DNA of 64,000 nucleotides from Limanda limanda (Eukaryota; Chordata; Actinopteri; Pleuronectiformes; Pleuronectidae). The notes under the pieces are model-generated. The model was not told the DNA's origin. It searched no databases and saw nothing but the letters and a program-made list of their open reading frames with translations. The translations under genes and the position numbers were made by a program. Shown here in pieces: positions 42,258 to 52,349 of this stretch. The stretch spans positions 806,001-870,000 of the forward strand of contig NW_026870402.1 in NCBI RefSeq assembly GCF_963576545.1. The letters run 5' to 3'. Within the stretch, counting starts at the first letter, position 1. Each line of letters starts with the position of its first letter.

Positions 42258-43251
42258 CACTATCCAGTGCGCCAGGGCCGCATCTACCAGAGCTTCATAC
42301 ACATCCAAATGGAACGCTTTTCAGCGTTGGTGTGTAGGCAGGAGTCTGGACCCCACGGTGTGTCCCCTGCCTCAGGTGTTGTCATTCCTCCAGCTTTTGA
42401 TGGATAGGAATTTGGCTTTTAGCACAGTTAAGACATATGCTGCTGCTATTTCTTCCTGTCATGAAGGTTTTGGTGGCAGAACAGTGTTCAGTCATCCTCT
42501 TACGAAACGATTCCTGAGGGGCGTAAGAAGAGACAGGCCAGTGTCACGTTCCTTGGGCCCTCAGTGGGATTTAGCACTGGTTTTACGTGCATTGGTGAAA
42601 GCTCCTTTTGAACCATTGGAGCAAATTCCGCTTAAATTATTGTCACTCAAAACAGCTCTGCTGTTGGCTTTGACATCTGCAAAGAGAGTTAGTGATTTGT
42701 CTGCTCTCTCTGTGGCACCTTCATGTCTTCGGATCCAAGGAGATTGCAGCTCGGCTATTTTACGCCCTAATCCTGCTTTTACGCCTAAAAGCATCACGAG
42801 CTCTTTCAGATCAAGAGTGATCACTTTGGAGGGGTTTTTCCCACCCCATCACTATTCAGAGGAAGAGGCCACTTCCCATCTTCTCTGTCCTGTGCGTGCG
42901 CTGGCCTGTTATGTGGCGCGCACGGCCGTGGTGAGACGCACACAGCGTCTGTTTGTGCATTACAGGGAGCAGTCTCAAGGGCTCCCCCTGTCGGCACAGC
43001 GCCTGTCTCACTGGCTCTGTGAGGCCGTGTCACAGGCTTACCTTTCATCAGGGATGGATCCTCCACAGAACATCAGAGCACATTCCACCAGAGGAATTTC
43101 CTCCTCTGCGGCTTTGCATGGAGGAATGACAGTGGGGGATATCTGCACTGCAGCTTCCTGGTCCTCCCCCTGTTCTTTCATCCGTTTTTACCTGCGGGAT
43201 GTTTCCCGTTCCTCCATGACTCACTCTGTACTGAGTGTTTTGTCAGAGTGA
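42258..43251 (+). CDS. DIRS tyrosine recombinase
   Basis: The frame is open from the CACTA insertion to the stop at 43249-43251; its first residues (VVRT) lie at 38897-38908, so the gene is split by the insertion. Counting from Val at 42358, catalytic-type residues are Arg110 (TSAKRVSDL), His242 and Arg245 (AHSTRGIS) and the nucleophile-position Tyr278 (FIRFYLRDV). The N-terminal part has the core-binding region (NLAFSTVKTYAAAISSCHEG). It would insert circular DIRS DNA by strand exchange without target duplication. Apart from the insertion the domain looks intact. Confidence 0.82.
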
Positions 43252-43395
43252 TGGTTTATTGGATGTGTCTGAATGATGCTCTCCCTCCCATCTAAAGAGC
43301 TGGGGAGAGTTGTCTGACTTCTACTCTGTATTTGCTAGCCTTAAAGGGCTGCCCCTATACTCATAGAATCTAGAGTTACAATACGTAACTTACGC

Positions 43396-43865
43396 TTCAG
43401 GGGAGGGGGTCTCCATTCAGCGCCAGGGTCGGACAACAAACTAGGGGAAGAGCAAGGGAGGAGGTGTCTGCTGCATGGAGAACAATGTGTGTCGCTCAGA
43501 TGTGGAGATTATTTCTTCGGGATGTTCTCCGGACCTGGAGCAGCTCGTGATCAGATGCCGACCTTATTTCATCCCGAGGGAGTTTACATCTGTCGTAATA
43601 ACAGCGGTGCACACTCCGTCACATGCCGACATCAGGCCCTGGACGAGCTGCATGCAGTTATCGACAGGACCGAGACATCACCATCCGAGGCTGCGTGTAT
43701 GGTCGTCGGTGATTTTAACAACGCCAAGATGAGGAAAGTCCTGCAGAGATACCATCAGCTCATCAGCTGTCCTACGCGGGGTGCGAACACACTCGACCAT
43801 GTCCACACTCCCTTCGGGGATGCTAGAAGGGTTGCTATGAAGACCATCATCACCATTGAACGAAG
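43396..43865 (+). pseudogene. LINE endonuclease fragment B
   Basis: Homologue of fragment A in unit B, starting at the DIRS border. Readings include CSPDLEQLVIRCRPYFIPRE in one frame and CMVVGDFNNAKMRKVLQRYH, then CPTRGANTLDHVHTPFGDAR in another. This copy keeps the segment after GDFNN that is deleted in fragment A (near 6990). It ends where the common flank (gctatgaagaccatcatca) starts. No other LINE domain is present. Confidence 0.75.
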
Positions 43866-44890
43866 CAAACAACATCCAGCGGAGGAAGCAGAATCACTGG
43901 CTGACCGGCGCGGAGAAATGCACGTTCGGTGTGTACACAGCGATCATTGCTGCCGGTCAGAACTGTTCCTTGTAAAGTGTCTTAAGATCTGTTGTTGATG
44001 TCCCAGCCCGGTTTGGGGGGTGGGTATCATTTGAGTTGAACCCATGTTTTCTCCTGTTTCTGGATGAGGAGTGAGTTTAGGAACATGTCTTTTGGTTCCT
44101 TTCACTTCAGTATAGATAAGTTCAGGTTGCTCCCTTCAGGTGGTTTGTGTTTGCTGTTTTGCTGTTCGCCCCCCTGAAGCTAAAGAGTTAACCACGGGGA
44201 CATTCTGGGACCGATCCCATCAGTGTCGCTTCCATCATCGCTTTGCTCGCGTGTTCCCAAAGGAGCTGATGTCCTGCGCGGATGCAACTTCCGTCCGTCC
44301 GCTCGCTTTATTCTATCCTTAGACCGGCTGCGAGGACATCGCGTAAAACCCACAGCGCGAGTGTGACGCGTTGATGTGATATTGTGAACAACGTATACTG
44401 AATGATTACAGTTAATGAAATGCAGCAACTGAAATACTTGCGGATTTTCTTGATAGAAACAAAGTTGTCTATTACAGATGTAGATTTCAGAACATGACAG
44501 TTATCAGTCTGTTCATTACATGTGATAAAAAATGCAATCACACAGCACATGTCACCATGTCCGACATGAAGTGTTGTGACCTCAGTGTGTTGATATCAAT
44601 CCTCTTTCCGCTCCTCTCCTCTGAAGCAGAAGCAGCAGACACCAACACTCGGCTGTTAGACCCGCTCCGTCTTCCTCTGTCTCTGAGCGTCGCTCTCCAG
44701 AGCCGCGGACACGCGCTGGTTCGCTCCGACCGAACATTACGCAGAACCAATGCGGATTGAACAGTTTACTTTCGAGAGGAGTCTCTCCAGACACGCCCCC
44801 TTTGTGCATCCGACTCTCCAGACACACACCCCTGCGATCTGATTTGCCCAATGTGAGTCGAGGGAGGGCCTTATACAAATCCCGAACATT
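43866..44890. repeat. Left flank of Ig gene B (inverted-repeat arm)
   Basis: Same sequence as 7090-8310 in unit A but shorter by about 190 bases (the part at 7600-7790 is absent at about 44370). Its best-conserved block, about 44555-44755, is the reverse complement of about 47125-47320 on the far side of gene B. No gene is seen. Confidence 0.72.
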
Positions 44891-44895
44891 ACGAG

Positions 44896-44901
44896 TATAA
44901 A
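44896..44901 (+). promoter_or_regulatory. TATA box of Ig gene B
   Basis: TATAAA 112 bases before the ATG at 45013, same spacing and surroundings as in gene A (8315). The upstream 40 bases differ from gene A at only a couple of positions (acattacgag versus acatttcgag). Confidence 0.6.
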
Positions 44902-45012
44902 TGGTTGCACTCTGCAGTTTTATCTGCACAGGACATCAGCTCCAGATCAGTGAAAATCTTAGCGTGAGAACAGGACCTGCAGCCGGCTCTGCTGCGGACA
45001 AAACTCTGGAAA

Positions 45013-46264
45013 ATGGACAAGACTCTGTTCACTTTACTGCTCATTGCCCGACTTGTGTCTGGTGGGTTTATTAATCCATGTTCACACTGACACCACATCT
45101 GTCCTGAGAGGCATCAGCTCTGTGTGATGTGAACAGGACTAAATGTGTTCTGTGTTTTCTCAGGTGGATCTCATCCCATATGTTCGAGTCTGTCAGTAAC
45201 GGTGGAAGAAGGTGAAGACGTGAGTCTTTGGTGTGGACTTGTTGTTCCCTCGGTCAACTTGAGGAATTACACGGTGGAAGTTACAAGAACTGACCCCAGG
45301 CAGTTCGTCCTCCTGTATCGAGACAGAAGAGTCCTCCTTGATGTCCAGATGGAGCAGTACAGACACAGAACCACACTGGACCTCAGAGGCCTGATCAGTG
45401 GAAACGTGTCAGTGCAGATCTCCTCTGTGAAGATGTCTGACAGAGGAGATTACACATGTTTGATCCCCAGACTGAAACCCATGTGCATCATCACCCTGCA
45501 TGTTGGTAAGGATCCTGAACTCATGCCTGTACGGCACAGTGGACAAACGGCAGATTGTGAGTGAACGTGTGATGTGAGAAAGTGCTCAACCTGTTTGTAT
45601 CTCATGTGAAACAGTGGAACAGAGGAACCACGTCAGTGCTGCGCCTCGTCTGGAGAACAACTCTACTTCCAACCAGCCGGGGAAAGGTATCTGACTTTAT
45701 TATCCACTAGAAAACTGGAGTCGTGCCTTTTATTCACTTTCCACTTCATCCTCTGTTCTTCTGTGTTTGAGTCCAGAGCCGTAAACCACAGAGGAACTTG
45801 CAGAATGAGTCACTGTCATGTTGGTGAAAAGAAGATTCATCTCCTTTCTGTTTGCCCGTCACTCCTGCAGGTGCTGTTGCAGCCATTGTTGTTGCTGTGG
45901 TCCTCTGTGTTCTTCTTCCTCTTGGTGCTCTCCTGTTGGTGGACTTCATCAGACTGAGAAGTGGAAGAAACAGTAAGTGACAATTTCTGCTCTGTAGCAT
46001 TTCACTTTCAGTGCATTTACTCCAGTTTAGATGGAGCTTTTAACAAGTGTCTCAAAACCACTTTCAGGTCTCACAGGGAATTGTGTGACGAGATGCAGAG
46101 GACAACAGGACCAAGATCCCTTCACTGGTTACCATGTTGCAACCGGATCGGGTCCAGTCTACATCCAGGACCCGGTCCAACCGGATGAAAGGAGAGGGAC
46201 AGGCCCCTGTGAGCTGCGAGCAGAGACGTCCCCTCACTTGGAGCATTACAGAGAGATTATCTAA
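45013..46264 (+). CDS. Single-IgV transmembrane receptor, copy B (5 exons)
   Basis: Exons 45013-45061, 45164-45505, 45615-45686, 45871-45972 and 46068-46264 give 253 residues with the same exon lengths and phases as copy A. Signal peptide, one V-set domain, stalk, transmembrane helix and tyrosine-containing tail are as there. Visible protein differences from A include HPICSS for HPTCSS, LKPMC for LKPRC, stalk ENNSTS for ENISTS (adding N-glycosylation sequons beside the membrane) and IQDPVQ for IQDLVQ. Intron 3 is only 184 bases, showing the pre-insertion state of gene A. All splice sites and the frame are intact, so this copy is the better candidate for expression. The ligand is unknown. Confidence 0.85.
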
Positions 46265-47857
46265 CTGAATGAAGTTGATGATGAAATGAAACGACTTCTA
46301 TAACAAATGTTCACTGCTGTTAACACTTTAAAAGTTTGTATTAGATATACGTGATAAAGTGTCTGCTTAACCTCTGATATTAAAATGTTGAAGCCACAGT
46401 TCATGTGATTGAACCGTTTATTTGTTTATCACAAGTACTGAGGACATTGTACATGGACCTTTTCCTTATAAATCAAACAGGACACTTTGGTGAATTAAGG
46501 TTTTCATTCATCAAATGTTGTCTTTCTGACCCTGACATCGAGGTGTTTGTTAGTGAGGTGGAGGTGGAGAACCATATGGGACAGCAGTGATGTCAGTAAT
46601 AAAGAGAATACACTGGTCCTCTGCCGCTGCTGTGGATAACAGAATGTGTGAGATCAGAAATCGCTGAACCCTCGCTTCCTCCTCGTCCGCAGTCACACAT
46701 CGAGCAGAACCCCCCACCAGTGTCACGGCAGTATTTATTTATTTAGAGCATCGGATCGATTCCCTCACATCAGTGGATCCTCACCTCCTCTGGGATATAA
46801 TTTGGAAAGTTTCTTCATTTCATGAAAGTTATCTCCTGTGCGCTCTGTGCACTGTGCGCCTGATGGCACAGTCCCGTTCACTGCAGGGATTCGATGATAC
46901 ACGCACAGTGTTATAAGATATAATTAATAAAACCTATTAATGACTCGGCTCTGTAACTCCGCTGTTGAATGGAATCTCAACGTAATTTGCAGTTGTTTCA
47001 TAAATTTTTAAACTAAAAGGTGCGTGTGGAACAGATATTGTTTGCGAGCAAAACTAAGCTGTTGGTTTTAATGTAAATGATGAATTGGATCAATAATCTG
47101 CTTCAGTTCACCACCTCACGTCTGCGTAATGTTCGGTCGGAGCGAAACTGCGCGTGTCCGCGGCTCTGGAGAGCGACGCTCAGAGACAGAGGAAGACGGA
47201 GCGGGTCTAACAGCCGAGTGTTGGTGTCTGCTGCTTCTGCTTCAGAGGAGAGGAGCGGAAAGAGGATTGATATCAACACACTGAGGTCACAACACTTCAT
47301 GTCGGACATGGTGACACGTGCTGAGAGACTGACGCGGGGAGCACAGAGAAAAGAGACTATAATGATTGCATTTGAAAGAAAGGTGTCTCCTCAGGAGGTC
47401 GACTTCGGATTCAGGAAACATAGAATTCAGGAGTTCGTACCACACCGGGCTGGAACATCACCAACAGATGTTACGACACGTTACACGGATCCGTTCTGAC
47501 CGGCAGTCTGACTGGCAGCAGTGCGCGTCCCGCCGTGTTCACGCCCGCTCTCATGTAACTCAGTGGCGCTGTTCACTTCGGCTGTGATCGCGCTCAGCAC
47601 CTATGCTTTCCGCGTCAGGTCTTTTCTCTTCGGGTTGTCGCCAGATGCGGAAGCGTCGCGTAACTCTGTGACGCACAGCAGCCGGGCTGTTCACATGAGA
47701 CTTTGCATTGCTCCGCGCCCGTCAGCCCGTGATTCTGCTTTCTCCGCGGGTTGTATATGCTCCGTTCAATGTAGGGGTTCGGGGTAAATGATGATGGTCT
47801 TCATAGCACCCCCCCCCCCCCCTCTCTTTCTCTGTCTGTCTGCTTGTGTGCTTGTAC
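46265..47857. repeat. 3' region of unit B with right inverted-repeat arm
   Basis: Matches 24774-26370 of unit A: 3' UTR, a segment with tatttatttatttagagc (about 46731), then the inverted arm (about 47105-47790), which is the diverged complement of the gene's own 5' flank. A C-rich/CT-rich stretch at 47808-47850 is longer than in unit A. The hAT element begins right after gcttgtac at 47850-47857. Confidence 0.7.
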
Positions 47858-48491
47858 CAGGGCTGGACTGGGAGAACAAAACGGCCCGGGCATTTTTTGG
47901 CTCAGACCGGCCCACATAATTAGCCGAGCACATCTGCCATTAAGACATTTAGAAGACATAAGTTACGTCAATTTAAAGTAGCTCATATTAAAAGTACTTA
48001 AGTATCAAAAGTATCTGGTGTTGAAATGTACTTAAGTATCAAAAGTACAAGAACTAAAATTAAAAATGCAAATTGCTTTTTATAGTAGGTCTATACAGAC
48101 ACAAAACAACCCAAAATGTTTCTCCTCAAGATTTATCTCAACTGACTGAAAAATTACAACAACAATATGCATATAATGTATAATTTTACCAATTTTGAAC
48201 CCTAGATGCTGAGGTTCAAATAGTAATGGACCAGTGCATCTGAACTTCTATTTAACTATAAACAAGTGCCTCTTGTGTCTGCCCAAGAACATTAATAAAC
48301 CACAGTATAACCACTATACTATAGGCACACAAAATAAGACACTATCTCTTATCCTATTCTAGAGGAAGTAAAAGTCGTAACAAGATTTCTGAAGGTGAAC
48401 CTGCGGAGGGATAGACCAACCTCTCGCGCTGCCCCCCCCGACGGCAAACACGCCACCGGGACCTGCACATCTCAGGAGGGAGGGGGCAGCG

Positions 48492-48525
<34 letters not shown>

Positions 48526-49143
48526 CGTCGGTCGAGGCGTGCGACGCCAACCTCCGCTGCTCAAGTAACGAGCCAGTTTGGAGAATGTATTGAAAATTGA
48601 AAATGCGCGCTCACATGTCTACCTCCACTCGCTCATCATTGTCGAGTCCTCCTCGCTCGTCTCCCGGCGCACCTGCTGCTGCTGGGCTGGTGAACCCGGC
48701 ACCACATAGGTCCGTCAGTTTGGCACATTTAGCAGCCTCCACCTCCAGAGACTTCTGCTTTTTTTCCCCGATGCGTTTTTTACTCTTATTATCCATTTTA
48801 AGTTTCTGTTTCAGCAGCAGCCCGTCCCGCGACTCCCACCGCCAATGCAATGAGGTCCCGCCCCACCCTGGTTTGTGTTGTGATTGACAGCACTGTCAGG
48901 GCTCTCTGAGCCTGTCAGCCCATGATTGATTGACAATGACAAACAATAGACCAATAATATGTGTCGATGCTGGCAACACACTGCTAGCCCTCTGTAGCCA
49001 ATTGGCCGGCCCAATTGGAGGGAATTTAGAGAGGAAGAAGAGAAAAAAAACAAAACAACAACATAGCGGACCAGACCGGCCCACATTGGGTCAACGGCCC
49101 ACCGGGATTATGCCCGGTATGCCAGATGGCCAGTCCACCCCTG
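47858..49143. mobile_element. Non-autonomous hAT element
   Basis: The ends are CAGGGCTGGACTGG at 47858 and CCAGTCCACCCCTG at 49143 (inverted, one mismatch), flanked by the 8-base duplication GCTTGTAC (47850-47857 and 49144-49151). This is diagnostic of hAT. The second copy's last base is the first base of the adjacent CACTA element, so the hAT inserted across that element's left end. The 1286-base element has no transposase. Internally it holds an 18S rRNA 3'-end fragment followed by ITS1-like GC-rich DNA and a GA tract (about 48495-48520). Confidence 0.85.
48359..48415 (+). pseudogene. 18S rRNA 3'-end fragment inside the hAT element
   Basis: The sequence agaggaagtaaaagtcgtaa and the following 30 bases (to gaacctgcggagggat) match the highly conserved 3' terminus of eukaryotic 18S rRNA, with a few substitutions (for example acaagatttctgaagg in place of the usual conserved form). 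The next about 120 bases are GC-rich like ITS1. It is a small piece of a ribosomal DNA boundary and not a functional rRNA. Confidence 0.8.
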
Positions 49144-50135
49144 GCTTGTACACAGTAAATTTTGCAGTGTTAAATCAACACTTAAAGAGTTAAATTTAAC
49201 ACTGTGTCCGAGTGTATTTGGTCCTTATCAGAATTGGTGTTAAATTAACTCTTTCCATAGTGTTAAAATTTCAGAGTTAAATTAACTCAAAATTGAGTAA
49301 AAAATTAACACTGGCTAACACTGTACAGTGTTAATGGAACTTAACACTACAGGTTAAATAACTCTGGAGAGAGTAAATATGACTCTGAGCAGTGTTGATA
49401 AGTTACTCTACTGTGGTGACAAATCAACTCTGATCATATACTTTTTAACACTGAATGGAGTTCTTGAAGGTTAACACTGGAGGCTCATATAACTCTGATT
49501 ACTGTTAATTTTACACAGTACAGTGTTGATGATTTACTCTGTGCTGTGAAAAAACTACTCAGAAAGAGTCAAATCTTAACACTGCACAGATCAATATGTT
49601 GTTACTTTTACACCTTTGTAGTGTCAAATTGCCTCTATCTATACTATACTTTTAGAAATACCATTTAATAAAAACAAGTGACCACCAAAATGCATTAAAC
49701 TTCTCATTTTTTATTGCACAAAGTACCTTCTAAAAATGCATTTAACATTTGGAATCAACCTTTATAGTTGTACAAAATAAATACAAAGTGAATAGTTGTG
49801 CAATGGGTGTGTGTGCCTGCCGTGCCAAGCACCCCAAAACAATAACTTGTTCACATGTAACATAACAGTAAGATTGTGTTAACAGTGCAATGGGTGTGTG
49901 TGCCTGCCGTGCCAAGCACCCCAAAACAATAACAGTTAACAGTGTACTTGCCATGCCATTACAGGGCTCAAAGTGAACTTTACATCATCTGAGCTAGATG
50001 GTTGCAGTCATGCCAAGCAACTGATCAAGTCTGCATAAAAACATTACTTAAAAAACAAGTTAACTTTTGATCAGTCTTACAATGCCACAACGTTTGTCTC
50101 GGGGACATTGGGACCCCTCCTTCCTACTAGACTAC

Positions 50136-51400
50136 CTAGGTCTGCATAAAATGGCAATATGGAACAATATATAAGGCAGTATCAGTTGTACCATACTTCA
50201 TTTGAACATCAAATGGTTTGAAGTAAAAAAGATTATTTATGTGCAACACTTTAGGAACTTTGTCTGGATGCAGCTTGACCTTAAAAGCATGGTAATGGTT
50301 TTCAAAACAGATGGTTTCCATCAATTTTCCACAGAGCAAAACACAATCATCTTTTACAGCAATCATGTCAATCTTACAAAATACAGGCATCTCACATGCT
50401 ACCTCAGTGCATACAATGAAGTCACAACGGTATTCCGTACCATGATACTTTATCCATTTTGCAGAAAACACACTGGTTGACAAAATAGTTCCAAATTTTT
50501 CCGCTATTGCTGCTCCATGTTTTGACTCATAAAGTGTCACAATTTTTCCTGGACCTACAATTAATCTTTCTTTGCTAAAAGATTCATGATACATTGCCAT
50601 ATATCTTTGGTGCTTTTTGGCTAATGTTGTTGTTATGTTTTTAAAGCTTTTTAATTGCTGTTTGAAGAAATTATGTTTGGCTTCGTAACGCATACACTAT
50701 GTGTGTAAAATTGGACCAATGTGCCTAATGCAGCTAGGATAATGTATCATAAAATGATGCTTTGGCAAGAGATTTCTTTCAGGAAATAATTGCTTGAACA
50801 GCCGATGATGATCAGTGATTAAATGTTTGAGGTATATGGTCATGCCTTCTGACAAGACTTGTGAGAATACAATGTTAACAATCTGAAGAAGCAAAAGTAG
50901 GAGATGCCAGTGTTTATCATCTGTCTCGATCAAATCACCAAAAAGCAAAGGCATATTGTTCAACAAACACCAAGCCTGTATGGCATTCAACCCCAAATCA
51001 TTACTTTCATCCATCATTTTATCTGGCAGAGGTGGACGGTTTCGCTGCTGACTGAAACCATAGTCATACGCATGTATTCTACCAGCCACTTGTTCAGCAC
51101 TTAGGCAGTTGCCTTGGATGTATTTCAGAATCAGTTTCACCTCGAACTGCCCAACTCCCTCTAAAATATCGTGCATGATATCAACTGCAAAATTGTTGGC
51201 TGTGTTGAAATACTGAAGTGAATTCAACAGACAAACACGTTTGACACCATATACATGTGGCAACCTTGGATCTGTTTGTACAGTTTGACAGTGCTGTGCA
51301 TGTGAATCAACAGTTCTTAAGACAACTTCCGGGTCATCTTCACAGAATACAGTTTGGAAAGAGTGTTTCTCAAGGAGACAGAAACGACAGCATGTCAGCT
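50136..51400 (-). pseudogene. EnSpm/CACTA transposase, broken
   Basis: The minus strand reads a Cys/His-rich segment (SCCRFCLLEKHSFQTVFCED, about 51340-51400), then PHVYGVKRVCLLNSLQYFNT, the acidic-core-type motif VDIMHDILEGVGQFEV, KHHFMIHYPS and RYEAKHNFFKQQLKSF. These are the blocks of fish EnSpm transposases. A single in-frame TAG at 50694-50702 (between LHT and CMRYEAKH) replaces what is usually Trp in the family. The N-terminal part is missing: the frame fuses abruptly with SAMD3-like sequence near 51400. It ends at the stop 50136-50138. Not active as it stands. Confidence 0.75.
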
Positions 51401-52347
51401 GCCAGTATGTTCACCATTTTCCTCCTGGTTTCATCTGTCAGGGACTTGCTTCGATTATACTCATTCATTATGCGTTCCCCACCAGGTTTCTTGGTAAGAG
51501 TGGATTCCACCAACTTCAAACAAAGAGAAAAACAATTCCACATGTCTTAAAAACAAGTGGTTATTTTTTTATGGCCTTGGCGGCCTTAATATAATCCCTG
51601 TTCTGCTCTGTTTGTGTGTTAATTCTTACGTTCTTGGCTTCTGTGTCCAGCCTCTGCCGTTTAGGACTTTCTGAGAGGATGATTGTGTCGTGAGAATCAG
51701 ACGATTCAAGGGATGTAGACAGCTCAGGAGATGGTACCATGGAGACAGTTTCTTGACACAAGAGAAGCAGAAGGAAGGAAAATATTAACCACAAGGAACT
51801 AGCAATGTACATTGAAAACTGAAAAATAAATTACATATTTAACTGAGACATACCAGTTTCATATGTGATGGTTAGCACTCCAACTGAGGGATCCTAAACT
51901 ACGTCCTCAAATACGTCGTCATCCAACTCAGTCCCAGAACTGTCAAAAACTTTCACACCTTCTGTCACAGCTGGCACACCAAACTTTGCAAATGCTACAG
52001 GAAAAGACAAATACTTGTATGTGTTCATGATGGTCAAACATTCATGTCCAATGAATCTGGAACATTAGTCTACTTTTTTTTAACAAACATGAATAAATTA
52101 ATGTGTATAATAAAAGTATTTGTAGTATTATAACTTTTTTTTTAGCAAAGAATTCAAAGTTTCTCAATGTCAATAGAGATGGTAACATTTGTACAGAAAG
52201 TTACTATCACATTTAGCACCATAAAGCTTCCAGTGCAATGTTTGAGTCTAATGTCAATTTCTTACCTGCAATCAAGAACTCTTTGAGATCTGGCTCCGTT
52301 ATTCTAACAAATTTTTGGACATCACCAAGCCTGGCTTTAATCAACAT
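51400..52347 (-). pseudogene. SAMD3-like gene, first exons
   Basis: Minus strand. Exon 1, 52266-52347, starts at ATG (MLIKARLGDVQKFVRITEPD, then LKEFLIA). Exon 2, 51854-51994, continues AFAKFGVPAVTEGVKVFDSS then GTELDDDVFEDVV, interrupted by an in-frame TAG, then DPSVGVLTITYET. Exon 3, about 51570-51790, reads ETVSMVPSPELSTSLESSDS then HDTIILSESPKRQRLD. A last segment near 51400-51515 has LVESTLTKKPGGERIMNEYN then RSKSLTDETRRKMVNILAAD. The N-terminal module looks ubiquitin-like (PB1-type). The gene stops at the junction with the transposase, so its second half is absent here. Confidence 0.62.
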
Positions 52348-52349
52348 GG

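Larger units (their letters stand above)
27001..43395 (+). mobile_element. DIRS-type tyrosine-recombinase retrotransposon, with nested inserts
   Basis: Comparison with unit C (54961-54990) defines an empty site: ...gttaactctttag continues directly into ttcagggga there, but is split here at 27000/43396. The element has a DIRS gag, a YLDD reverse transcriptase, RNase H remnants and a tyrosine recombinase, in that order, and no target duplication, as expected for DIRS. Its ends share an inverted motif (ccctttaaggcta at 27022-27034, complement at 43336-43348). Two later insertions split it: 30029-38558 in RNase H and 38911-42257 at the start of the recombinase frame. Without these it would be about 4.5 kb. 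Confidence 0.85.
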
